64,000 bases of DNA from Stappia sediminis. GTDB lineage: Bacteria > Pseudomonadota > Alphaproteobacteria > Rhizobiales > Stappiaceae. The stretch is taken from assembly GCF_009826895.1 (NCBI RefSeq), contig NZ_WUMV01000003.1, positions 947,501 through 1,011,500 on the forward strand. Direction: 5' to 3'. The notes under the pieces are model-generated. The model saw nothing but the letters and a program-made list of their open reading frames with translations. It ran no database searches and was not told the DNA's origin. A program made the position numbers and the translations under genes. The number at the start of each line of letters is the position of its first letter. Position 1 is the stretch's first letter. This document shows, one piece after another, positions 55,803-63,684 of this stretch.

Positions 55803-56617
55803 TGCCGATATCCGACGTTTCCGGCCGCAAGGTCTGGCAACTTCGCTCCCGCAACCAGCAGCTCGCGCACTGGGCGATGTGGCTTGCCGGCGTCGCTGTC
55901 TTCATGTGGTGCTGGCAGCGGATTTCGGAGGCCACGACCTGGGTATTCGTGTGGGACGCCCCGCGGATTGCCGCCGACATGGGCTCGCGGGCCTGGCCGC
56001 CTCGCTGGTCCTACATGTCGGAGTTGTGGGCCCCGCTCTGGGATACGCTCAACATCGCGACGCTGGGGACACTTCTTGCGATCTTCGCAGCCGTCCCCGT
56101 GGCGTTTCTCGCCGCGCGAAACACCACGCCGAGCGCGCTTTTCGTGCGTCCCGTTGCCTTGTTCGTCATCGTTTCCAGCCGCTCGATCAATTCGCTCATC
56201 TGGGCGCTGCTGCTCGTCTCGATCATCGGCCCCGGTGTGTTGTCGGGCCTTTTGGCGATCGCGCTCAGGTCGATAGGTTTTTGCGCGAAGCTGCTTTACG
56301 AGGCGATCGAGGAAATCGATCCCAAGCAGGTGGAAGCCGTTACCGCCACGGGCGCCAGTCGCTGGCAGGTCATGGCATATGGCATCGTACCGCAGATCCT
56401 TCCCGCCTTCGCGGGCATCACCGTGTTCCGGTGGGATATCAACTTGCGCGAATCCACCGTTCTGGGGCTTGTCGGCGCGGGCGGTATCGGCCTACAGCTC
56501 AAGTCGTCGCTCGACGTGCTGGCCTGGCCGCAGGTCGCGTTGATCCTCATCATCATCCTGCTGGCGGTGTTGTTGAGCGAGTGGGTTTCTGCGAGGGTGC
56601 GCGGTGCTATCATCTGA
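55802..56617 (+). CDS. phnE: Phosphonate-type ABC transporter permease (PhnE family, second)
   Basis: 271 residues with the same family motifs as its neighbour: SRSINSLIWALLLVSIIGPGVLSG, IDPKQVEAVTATGASRWQVMAYGIVPQILPAF and [19 protein letters not shown]. The shared LRES[12 protein letters not shown] and EA-x-x-x-TGAS segments identify the transmembrane domain interface for PhnC. Its end overlaps the HAD gene by 14 bp. Confidence 0.92.
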   Translation: MPISDVSGRKVWQLRSRNQQLAHWAMWLAGVAVFMWCWQRISEATTWVFVWDAPRIAADMGSRAWPPRWSYMSELWAPLWDTLNIATLGTLLAIFAAVPVAFLAARNTTPSALFVRPVALFVIVSSRSINSLIWALLLVSIIGPGVLSGLLAIALRSIGFCAKLLYEAIEEIDPKQVEAVTATGASRWQVMAYGIVPQILPAFAGITVFRWDINLRESTVLGLVGAGGIGLQLKSSLDVLAWPQVALILIIILLAVLLSEWVSARVRGAII

Positions 56618-57521
56618 ACTGGCGGGTTGGGACGCGGACAAGGCCTTCGGGTTCTATGAATCCGTGCGCGCGGTATTGCCCCGCGCCCGCTACCCCGCCA
56701 CACCCACCTGCGCGCCGGACCTTGGCCCTGTCGCGGAGCGATATGACGTTTTCGTCTTCGATGCGTTCGGCGTCCTGAATGTAGGCGAAACGCCGATCAA
56801 GGGTGCGCGCGAACGCATCGACCAGCTGCGCGAGCTCGGCAAGTCGGTTTTCGTGATGACCAACGGAGCAAGCTTCTCGGCTGAGGCTTCGATGGAGAAG
56901 TTCCGCAAGTTCGGCTTTGATTTCACGGAAAACGAAATCGTGTCCAGCCGCAGCGCGACCCTTTCGACCATCGGGTCATTCGGCGACCTCGATGGTTGGC
57001 ATGTCATTACCACCGAGCGCGATGATGCCGCCGACTTCGGCCAGCTTGAGCCAATCGGCGAGGTGGCTGACGATCTCGACGAGGCCGAAGGCTTTCTGTT
57101 CTTGAGTTCCGCCCGCTGGTCCGAACCGAAACAGGCGATGCTCGAGGCTTCGCTGATGCGGCGCAAACGCCCCGTGGTCGTCGGCAATCCGGATGCGGTC
57201 GCACCGCGCGAATACGGCCTGTCGCTGGAACCGGGGTATTACGGGCACAGGATCGCACAACGTTGCGGCATCGATGTCGCCTTTCATGGCAAGCCGTTTC
57301 CGTCGATCTACGATGTTCTGGAGAGCCGCATTTCGCCGGATATTCAGCCTTCGAGGGTTGTGATGATGGGGGATACGCTGCACACCGACGTTCTGGGCGC
57401 GGCCGCGTGCGGCTGGGGTTCGGTGCTTGTCGCTTCCCACGGCCTGTTTCGCGGTCTCGGCGTGGAATCCTACATAACCGCAAGCGGCATCGTGCCGGAC
57501 TGGATCGTCCCTTCGATCTGA
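56604..57521 (+). CDS. HAD-IIA (NagD-like) phosphatase linked to the phosphonate-type importer
   Basis: 305 residues, HAD superfamily with a C2 cap. Motif I FVFDAFGVLNVGETPIKGA has the nucleophile Asp (DAFGVL, where DxDGVL is usual, so the second Asp is replaced by Phe-Gly spacing), motif II VMTNGAS, motif III GKPFPSIYDVL with its Lys, and motif IV MMGDTLHTDVLGAAACGWGSVLV. Overlapping the last permease by 14 bp implies a joint job, for example removing phosphate from the imported compound. The substrate is not deducible. A 180-base gap follows. Confidence 0.87.
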   Translation: MLSSELAGWDADKAFGFYESVRAVLPRARYPATPTCAPDLGPVAERYDVFVFDAFGVLNVGETPIKGARERIDQLRELGKSVFVMTNGASFSAEASMEKFRKFGFDFTENEIVSSRSATLSTIGSFGDLDGWHVITTERDDAADFGQLEPIGEVADDLDEAEGFLFLSSARWSEPKQAMLEASLMRRKRPVVVGNPDAVAPREYGLSLEPGYYGHRIAQRCGIDVAFHGKPFPSIYDVLESRISPDIQPSRVVMMGDTLHTDVLGAAACGWGSVLVASHGLFRGLGVESYITASGIVPDWIVPSI

Positions 57522-57598
57522 CGACGAGCATCGGGCGGCCGGTCAGATGTGACTGCCAGCGCAACGTAAGTGTTGGAAATCACGCAAAATTTCCCAAA

Positions 57599-57617
57599 AG
57601 GCGCATATTTTGCGCCT
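57599..57617. repeat. Small hairpin between the HAD gene and the Na/Pi transporter
   Basis: AGGCGCA-tattt-TGCGCCT, 7-bp arms. Weak U tract on the plus strand (TATATATCC), so termination of the phn operon here is only possible, not shown. Confidence 0.45.
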
Positions 57618-57705
57618 ATATATCCTTGGAAGTTGAAAACACTGCAATCTTGTCCCGGATCACCGGTTGAAATGGCGCCGGGGTCATTGGAGTCGAACAG
57701 TCGAA

Positions 57706-59355
57706 ATGTCGGGGTCCGTAATCTTTCTCAATCTGGCCGGCGCCGTTGCCCTCTTGCTGTGGGCGACGCGCATGGTGCGCACGGGGGTTGAGCGCGCTTA
57801 CGGAGCCTCGCTCAAGGATGCGCTGCGCCGCTCCGTCACCAACGGGCCGCAAGCGGCGCTCGCGGGCTCATTGCTGGCTGTTGCCCTGCAAAGTTCGACG
57901 GCGGTCGCGCTTATCGTCTCCGGTTTCGTGGCGGGCGGGCATGTGGAGGCGGGCCTCGGTATCGCCGCCATTCTCGGCGCGGATCTCGGTTCGGCTCTGG
58001 TCGCGCGTCTGCTTCGCTTCGATCTTTCGCTGCTGATCCCCGTGCTGCTGCTTGCCGGGATGGTCGCGTTTCGCGCCAGCGAGGCGCGCGGCTGGCGCCA
58101 GGGCGGCCGCATCATGCTTGGGCTCGGTCTTCTGCTTTTGTCGCTGAAGCTTATCGGCGAGGCGTCGGAGCCGCTGCGGGAAAGCGAGATCATGCCGATC
58201 GTGCTGGGTTATCTCTCGCGCGACTGGGTCACCGCGTTCCTGCTTGCCGCGCTCATGACCTGGCTTTTCCACTCCAGTGTCGCGGCGGTCCTGCTGGTGG
58301 CGTCGCTTTGCGACCAGCATCTCATTCCGGTCGTGCTTGCGGTTCCGGTGGTGTTGGGCATCAATTTCGGCGGCGCGATCATCGCGACGGTATTGACGCG
58401 GGGGATGGAGCGGCGCGTACGCATCGTTCCCTACGGCAATATCGCCATTCGCGGCATCGGTGCGCTCGCTCTGCTCACGGTGCAGTTCGTCGTGGGCTTC
58501 GATCCGCAGCGCCTGGGGGCGAACCTTGGCGATACGGTCGTTTTGATGCACATCGCCTTCAATGCGGGCGTTGTCATTGTCGGCGTGCCGTTTGCCCGCT
58601 TCCTGCCGGGCATTATCGAGCGCCTGTTGCCGCCGCAGGCCGCGCCCGCCGAAATCGGCAACGGGCGGGTAACCGCGCTCAACGAGGCCGATCTCGACAA
58701 GCCGACGCTCGCGCTCGCGAATGCCTCGCGCGAGCTTCTTTCGATGTGCGAACGCATCGACCTGATGCTCACTCGCGTATTCGAGCTTTTCCGGCATCCG
58801 GATCAGGCCGACCTTGACGCCTTGCGGCAACTTGACGACCAGGTTGACGAGATCCACGCCGACATCAAGTTTTACCTCGCCCGCATCCCCGACGAGCTTC
58901 TCGACCGCAAGACGCGCGGGCGCGTGAACGACCTTCTGGGCGCTTCCATCAAGCTGGAGCAGATCGCCGACATTGTCACGAAAAGCATGGCCGCCAAGGT
59001 TCAGAAGATGGCCGATCGCGGCATCGAGTTTTCCGTCGAAGGCTGGAAGGAGCTTTCCGCCTTTCACGACGAGGTGGTGAAGAACGCACGCCTTGCCTTC
59101 AACGTTCTGGTCTCCAATGACGTGGAAACCGCGCGCCAGGTCGCCAATCAGAAGGAAGTTATCCGCCGGATGGAGCAGGATAGCGAAACGCGCCACCTGG
59201 AGCGGCTGCGCGAGGGACTGGCCTCAAGCCGCGAAACCAGCTCGGTCCACATCGACACGATCCGCGATCTCAAGGAGATCAATTCGCTGCTCGTCTCCAT
59301 GACCTACCCTGTCCTTGAAGAAGCGGGCATGCTGCGCGGCACGCGGCTTCGGTAG
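57706..59355 (+). CDS. Na/Pi cotransporter family protein with PhoU-like C-terminus
   Basis: 549 residues. The N-terminal two-thirds have about eight to nine helices with the two inverted QSST-type repeats of NaPi-II proteins (VALQSSTAVALIVSGFVAGG and WLFHSSVAAVLLVASL). From about residue 340 a cytoplasmic PhoU-like helical domain follows (LDDQVDEIHADIKFYLARI, DLLGASIKLEQIADIVTKSMA, RRMEQDSETRHLERL). Such proteins move phosphate with Na+, usually outward or at high phosphate. With the preceding phn genes it makes a phosphorus-handling unit. The start at 57706 (MSGSVIFLN) places the first helix correctly. Confidence 0.9.
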   Translation: MSGSVIFLNLAGAVALLLWATRMVRTGVERAYGASLKDALRRSVTNGPQAALAGSLLAVALQSSTAVALIVSGFVAGGHVEAGLGIAAILGADLGSALVARLLRFDLSLLIPVLLLAGMVAFRASEARGWRQGGRIMLGLGLLLLSLKLIGEASEPLRESEIMPIVLGYLSRDWVTAFLLAALMTWLFHSSVAAVLLVASLCDQHLIPVVLAVPVVLGINFGGAIIATVLTRGMERRVRIVPYGNIAIRGIGALALLTVQFVVGFDPQRLGANLGDTVVLMHIAFNAGVVIVGVPFARFLPGIIERLLPPQAAPAEIGNGRVTALNEADLDKPTLALANASRELLSMCERIDLMLTRVFELFRHPDQADLDALRQLDDQVDEIHADIKFYLARIPDELLDRKTRGRVNDLLGASIKLEQIADIVTKSMAAKVQKMADRGIEFSVEGWKELSAFHDEVVKNARLAFNVLVSNDVETARQVANQKEVIRRMEQDSETRHLERLREGLASSRETSSVHIDTIRDLKEINSLLVSMTYPVLEEAGMLRGTRLR

Positions 59356-59446
59356 CGTGGTTTTCGCATTTGAAATGCGCACCGCAGAAAGCTGCCGAAC
59401 CGGGTGAATCTCAGCCGTACCATACTAGTCGCCCGTCCCGCCTGCT

Positions 59447-59632
59447 TCAGCGGCGGCGCGAATAAACGGGCTCCGAAAGCCGGTCGTAGCGGCGGTCGGC
59501 TTCCATGAGTTCATGAAGCTCGTCGAGTACCCTGCGGTCGGTCACTTCCTCAAGGGCGTTCTGCGACGCTTGCTTGAAGGCGTTTCCGAACAAAAGTGCG
59601 AGGCTCCACGGTGTCCCGCTCAGAAGTCCCAT
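59447..59632 (-). CDS. Small hypothetical protein downstream of a CRP box
   Basis: 61 residues, beginning MGLLSGTPWSLALLFGNAFKQ and ending in a charged helix rich in Asp, Glu and Arg. GAGGA eight bases before the ATG (59632) supports translation. The N-terminal part could be an amphipathic or short membrane helix. A perfect TGTGA-N6-TCACA site lies 72 bases upstream, so expression is probably cAMP-CRP dependent. Nothing in it is recognised; the call rests on the ribosome-binding site, codon use and operator. Confidence 0.5.
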   Translation of the reverse strand: MGLLSGTPWSLALLFGNAFKQASQNALEEVTDRRVLDELHELMEADRRYDRLSEPVYSRRR

Positions 59633-59703
59633 CGGTCCAATCCTCAACTTCGGGCGGCAACCTGCCGGCCGGAATCATTAGATAGGATCGGATCGTGCGC
59701 TGC

Positions 59704-59723
59704 GCTGTGAAGTGTTTCACAGC
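59704..59723. promoter_or_regulatory. CRP-type operator (copy 1)
   Basis: GCTGTGAAGTGTTTCACAGC, an 8-bp perfect palindrome containing the full CRP consensus TGTGA-N6-TCACA. It lies in the promoter of the small 61-residue gene and 35 bases past the stop of the CRP-family gene. The identical sequence recurs in opposite orientation at 63582-63601. Confidence 0.8.
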
Positions 59724-59757
59724 TTGGGTTGGCTGAACCGCTAAACAGGGGGCGTGT

Positions 59758-60477
59758 TCAGCGTTCGTCTGCCGGTGCCTGCAGCACCTGACGCAATCTT
59801 TCCATATCGGGAATCGTGATCGTGCCGCCGTCTACCGTCACCAGGCCGCGCTGGCTCAGGCCCGAAAGCGCCTTGTTCACCGCCTCGCGGCTGGCCGCAA
59901 GCATCTGGGCGAGGGCGGTTTGCGAAAACCGCCTGTGGAACGTTGCCCCGCCCTCGGAAATCGTTGCGTGGGCGATCGCAAGTTCAAGCAGCTTCGCCGC
60001 CAGCCGCTGGCGCAGGTCGAAAAAGGCGAAATTGCTGAGGTCCTCGGTGTTGCGCCTGAGCCTTTCGCACAAAAGCTCGACGATATGGCGGGAAAGCAGG
60101 GGGTCGGCGTCGAGCAGGCGTACGAATTCCGGCCGCGAAAGGAACAGCATTTCGGAAGGCTCGAGAGCTGTCGCATTCGCCGTGCGCGGCAGGCCGTCGA
60201 GCAGGGCGATTTCACCCAGCGCGTCTCCGGGTTCGATGAGGTTGATCGTAAGCTCTCGCCCGTCCTCGCTCGAAATCCAGATGCGCACGAGGCCGTTTTG
60301 CACGATGTAGAGCCCGTTTGCCTCCTCGCCCTGCTCGAAGAGCTGCTGGTTCCTCTGGAACCGCACGGGCAGCGTGACGCGTGCAATCTTCTCAAGGATC
60401 TCGCGGTCGAGATCGGCAAACAGAAAACATTCGCGCAATGCGGCTTCGCGGGCTTCACGAGCGCTTGTGATCGCCAT
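59758..60477 (-). CDS. CRP/FNR-family transcriptional regulator, probably cAMP-responsive
   Basis: 239 residues from ATG 60477 behind GAGAGG. The cyclic-nucleotide domain (about 15-130) has LGEIALLDGLPRTANATA, keeping the phosphate-binding E89 and R98-T99 of cAMP-binding proteins. The C-terminal helix-turn-helix reads FSQTALAQMLAASREAVNKALSGLSQRGLV; S-R-E is as in E. coli CRP (R180, E181), with Lys202 for R185, fitting recognition of TGTGA. No Cys cluster of FNR type. Near a cyclase gene and CRP boxes, so it is probably the local cAMP receptor. Confidence 0.9.
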   Translation of the reverse strand: MAITSAREAREAALRECFLFADLDREILEKIARVTLPVRFQRNQQLFEQGEEANGLYIVQNGLVRIWISSEDGRELTINLIEPGDALGEIALLDGLPRTANATALEPSEMLFLSRPEFVRLLDADPLLSRHIVELLCERLRRNTEDLSNFAFFDLRQRLAAKLLELAIAHATISEGGATFHRRFSQTALAQMLAASREAVNKALSGLSQRGLVTVDGGTITIPDMERLRQVLQAPADER

Positions 60478-60704
60478 GGGACCTCTCGTACGGCCGGGCC
60501 GATCCAATATGGATTTGAGGAGCGGGTATGTTTTTCGCATGCGATGATATACGTTTATGTGACTTAACGGAAATTCCCGAAGAAGCGTTACGCGCGTGCA
60601 CTGCACGGCGAAAATGCGGGCGTTCAGCTGGTGCGGAGGGCCGGGGCCCGGCCGAAGGAAACTCGGTTGCGCCCGGGAAAGGAACTCCCCGGAAAGGAAA
60701 GTCC

Positions 60705-61611
60705 ATGGCTAGGGTCTGGACCCATAAAATTGATGCAAATGGCACCTGAAACGGCAAAGAAGTGCAAGGAGAAGGGCGCGGAGCGGGTCGGGCACCCGGT
60801 CAAGCCCTTCGACGCGGCAGATCGAAGCCGTTTCGGTGTCTCGAAGATATGGCCGATTTGGCCGGCTACTTTGTCGCAAGATCTTGAAAACCGGCCTGGT
60901 TTCCTGCGCTCTTGCTCCTCGTATCCAACCAAATCGGCTCATACCATTTCCGTCAATTTTATGGGTCCAGACCCTAGGAATTGGACGGCTCACGGTGCTG
61001 GCCGGCTGGCTGCGGCCTTTGTCTTCGTGCTTTCGATGGCGTTGTGGTCCGCGCCTTCATACGCAGCGGATCGCGTGTGTTCGGTGGAGCGCTTCGTCGG
61101 GCGTGACTTTCAGGTGCGTTCGGGTGGCAGCTGGCACACGCCGGCCCCGGACGAGGTCCTGCTGGCCTCCTCCCAGATACGTACTGGGCCGGCAAGCCGC
61201 CTTCAGGTTGCCTGCGATGATGGAACGACGGTAACGGTCGGTCCTTCTTCTCTGGTTGATCTTGGTACCCTTGTGGGCCCGCGCGAGGAAAGCATCCTGG
61301 TGCGCATTAGCAACGGAATTATCGGCATCGTGGCTCCAATGCGCACCTGGTCGAGCTTCGGCGTGCGCGCACCGAACCTTGTTGCCTCCGTCCGCTCGAC
61401 GACCTGGCTGGTCGAGGCGGCTCCTTCTCAAAGCAGTTGCTTCGTGCGTGAGGGTCAGGTCGCCGTGACGACCAATGCGGGCGCGAACTACTCGCTTGGT
61501 CCCGGCGACGGCATCGATGTCGATGACGCCGGCCAGACGCCGGGCGTGCGCCAGTGGGGCGCGGCACGAATATCGGAAACCCGGGCACGGCTCGGCCTCA
61601 ACTGGCGGTGA
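60705..61611 (+). pseudogene. FecR-like secreted protein gene interrupted at codons 2-3 by a MITE
   Basis: The native start is ATG 60705 behind AGGAAAGTCC. Removing the MITE and one CTAG restores MARNWTAHGAGRLAAAFVFV..., a signal peptide ending APSYA-AD, followed by a FecR domain (RFVGRDFQVRSGGSW, GSSLVDLGTLVG-like, VRISNGIIGIVAP, FGVRAPNLVASVRSTTW, CFVREGQVAV). At present translation from 60705 stops after 14 codons at 60747-60749 inside the MITE. The right MITE end provides ATG 60961 in frame, giving MGPDPRNWTAH... (216 residues), but without a ribosome-binding site. In-frame ATGs at 60733/60739 also run through. Stop overlaps the cyclase ATG. Function may be lost, reduced or retained. Confidence 0.85.
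60709..60977. mobile_element. MITE of about 263 bp with 31-bp terminal inverted repeats
   Basis: Left end GGGTCTGGACCCATAAAATT-GATGCAAATGG (60712-60742) and right end (60944-60974, reversed) GGGTCTGGACCCATAAAATT-GACGGAAATGG agree at 29 of 31 positions. Both ends are flanked by CTAG (60709-60712 and 60974-60977), the apparent target duplication (CTAG or TA). The 200-base interior encodes no transposase. Ends and CTAG target resemble IS5-group (IS427-like) elements, so it is probably a non-autonomous derivative (family from memory). It splits the fecR-like gene after its second codon. Confidence 0.85.
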
Positions 61612-63560
61612 TGAGAAACTCACGCAAATCTCCCGGCCGATTGACCCTGCTTTCGTTGGTACCGGTCCTGATCGCCGCTCTTTTGATCGCCTGGTGGTAT
61701 CCGGGAGGCGCCGGCTCCGCCTTGAGCGGCGTGGAGGGCCGGCTTCTCGACCTGCGCTATCACATTCGCGGCCCCCTGCCGCCCGGCCAGGACGTCGTCA
61801 TCGTGGCGATAGACGATGCGACGATCGATCGGCTCAACCGCTTTCCGATACCAAGAGAGGCCATCGCCCGCGCGGTCGATGCCGTATCGCGCGCGGGCGC
61901 TGGGGCAATTGCGGTCGATCTGCTTCTCCTTCAACCGGGCGAAGGGAGCGCAGCTCAGGGAGATGCCGCGCTGGCGTCTGCCCTTGAGCGGGCGGGGGCT
62001 GCGCTGCTCGCGATGACGGGCATGTGGGGCGAAGGCGGCGGCGGCAATCCGCTTGCGGATGTTGATGCGCCAGCGCGCCAGGCGCTTTCTCGAAGCGCGT
62101 TCGATGTCGTCGTGTCCGGCGGCGGGCAGGATATGGCGCTGCCGTCCCGCCTTCTGCTGCCTCTTGACGAATTCTTTGCGAACGCGCGCCTTGGCCACGT
62201 CAATATCGCGGGAGAAAGCGACGGTGCGCTGCGGCGTATGCCGCTTGCGCTTGACGTCGGTGACGATCTGGTTCTGCCGGCACTTCCCCTTGCCGCGGCG
62301 CGCGCCTATGCGGGTCTTGGGCGGGGGGAAATGCGCTACGAGAGGCCCGGCGAGGTCTTCTTCGGCGAAAGGCGCGTGGCGACGGATCGCTTCGGCGCGC
62401 TTGCGGTGAACTTTCGCGGCCCCGCCGGCACCGTTCCTGCTCACTCTCTTATCGACGTGATCGAGAACAAGGTTCCCGCGGAGGCCTTTGAAGGAAAGCT
62501 CGTCTTCATTGGCGCGACGGGGCTTGGTACCGGCGATACTTTCGCAACGCCGTTTTCCGAAGCTCTGCCGGGCGTGGAAGTGCTTGCAAGCGTCGCCGGC
62601 AATATCCTGACGGGCGCGGAGTTGAGGCGCGACGGGCTTGCGCGCGCGCTTGACCTTTTTTTCGCTGTCTTGGGCGCGGCACTCGCCTTTGTCGCCGCCA
62701 ACAGGGCGAACCTTGCCGCCGCGTCCGTGGCGACCCTTGCCGTGTGGAGCGCGGCGGCGGCACTGATCCAGTTCGCTTTCACCCTTGGGAATATCTGGAT
62801 AGACGCCACGACGGTGTTTCTCGCCCTTGCCGTTTCCACTTTCGGTACGTTTTTCGCCCGGATATTCCTGCAAAAGCGCATTTCGAACCGTCTCGTTTTC
62901 GAGCGCGACAACCTTGCCCGCTATCACTCGCCGTTTCTGGCGGAGTCCCTTGCCCGCGCCGAGAAGCCCAGTTTCGACGACAGGGCGCAGGCTGCGGCGG
63001 TCGTCTTCGTCGATGTTGCGGGTTTCACCAGCTTGAGCGAAGCGCTCGGTCCCGCGGGCACGGTCGGCTTCCTGCGCCGCATTCACAGGGTGTTCGAGGC
63101 TTGCGCGCTCGATTGCGGTGGCGTGATCGAACAGTTCATGGGCGATGGGGCGATGATCGTCTTCGGCCTGCCGGAACCCGGCCCCGCCGACAGCGTCGCG
63201 GCGCTCAAGTGCGCGCGCGAACTTCTCGACGGGCTGCAAGGTTTCAACGCGGCCGGAGAGGGGGAAGAACCGCTGCCTGTGCGCATCCGGGTCAGCGTTC
63301 ACTTCGGCGATGTCGTTGCGGCCGTGCTTGGCGGCAGCACGCAGGGCCATGCCACCGTCGCCGGCGATACGGTGAATGTTTCAAGCCGCCTGCAGGAAAT
63401 CGCCAAGGAACACACGGCCGCGCTTATCGTCTCCGATGCGGTGCGAAAGGCGGTGATCGAGGCCGGGCGGGATGATCTTCTCTCCGGCCTTCAACCCTTG
63501 CCGGGCCTTGCCGTGCGTGGTCGACAGGGGCTGATAGACGTCTGGGTGTCCGGCGCCTGA
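61611..63560 (+). CDS. CHASE2-domain class III adenylate/guanylate cyclase
   Basis: 649 residues. An N-terminal helix (12-29), a CHASE2 periplasmic sensor (about 35-330: DLRYHIRGPLPPGQDVVIVAIDDATIDRL, FANARLGHVNI, FIGATGLGTGDTFATPFS, GVEVLASVAGNIL), three membrane helices (about 345-420) and a class III cyclase domain (460-625). Metal Asp D468 (FVDVAGFT) and D512 (MGDG), transition-state N589 and R593 (VNVSSR) are present. The base-selecting Lys is Gln508 (EQFMGD) and the partner is T582. Shares one base with the fecR-like stop, so it was co-translated. FecR plus CHASE2-cyclase is a recurring pair. Confidence 0.9.
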   Translation: MRNSRKSPGRLTLLSLVPVLIAALLIAWWYPGGAGSALSGVEGRLLDLRYHIRGPLPPGQDVVIVAIDDATIDRLNRFPIPREAIARAVDAVSRAGAGAIAVDLLLLQPGEGSAAQGDAALASALERAGAALLAMTGMWGEGGGGNPLADVDAPARQALSRSAFDVVVSGGGQDMALPSRLLLPLDEFFANARLGHVNIAGESDGALRRMPLALDVGDDLVLPALPLAAARAYAGLGRGEMRYERPGEVFFGERRVATDRFGALAVNFRGPAGTVPAHSLIDVIENKVPAEAFEGKLVFIGATGLGTGDTFATPFSEALPGVEVLASVAGNILTGAELRRDGLARALDLFFAVLGAALAFVAANRANLAAASVATLAVWSAAAALIQFAFTLGNIWIDATTVFLALAVSTFGTFFARIFLQKRISNRLVFERDNLARYHSPFLAESLARAEKPSFDDRAQAAAVVFVDVAGFTSLSEALGPAGTVGFLRRIHRVFEACALDCGGVIEQFMGDGAMIVFGLPEPGPADSVAALKCARELLDGLQGFNAAGEGEEPLPVRIRVSVHFGDVVAAVLGGSTQGHATVAGDTVNVSSRLQEIAKEHTAALIVSDAVRKAVIEAGRDDLLSGLQPLPGLAVRGRQGLIDVWVSGA

Positions 63561-63581
63561 CGTTTCCGGACGGTCCAGCCG

Positions 63582-63601
63582 ACTGTGAAACACTTCACAG
63601 C
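63582..63601. promoter_or_regulatory. CRP-type operator (copy 2)
   Basis: ACTGTGAAACACTTCACAGC; its core CTGTGAAACACTTCACAG is the exact reverse complement of the core of the site at 59704-59723. Lies 22 bases after the cyclase stop and about 85-100 bases upstream of the methyltransferase start, a typical CRP activation position if the promoter lies between. Confidence 0.8.
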
Positions 63602-63684
63602 GGTGCGATCCTCAAGTCTCTACATGGTCTCTTATGCACGCCGCGAAGAAAAGCGGCGAGAAAATTCGATCGGAGACGCCCAGG

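Noticed and set aside
57599-57617. A definite terminator for the phn operon
   Set aside because: The stem is short and not followed by a U tract on the plus strand.
60733-60960. The MITE interior as an N-terminal domain of the FecR-like protein
   Set aside because: The frame is open by chance through the element, but it is bounded by inverted repeats and would bury the signal peptide inside the protein.
61620-63350. A 576-codon minus-strand frame opposite the cyclase gene
   Set aside because: Composition typical of antisense of a GC-rich gene; no domain.
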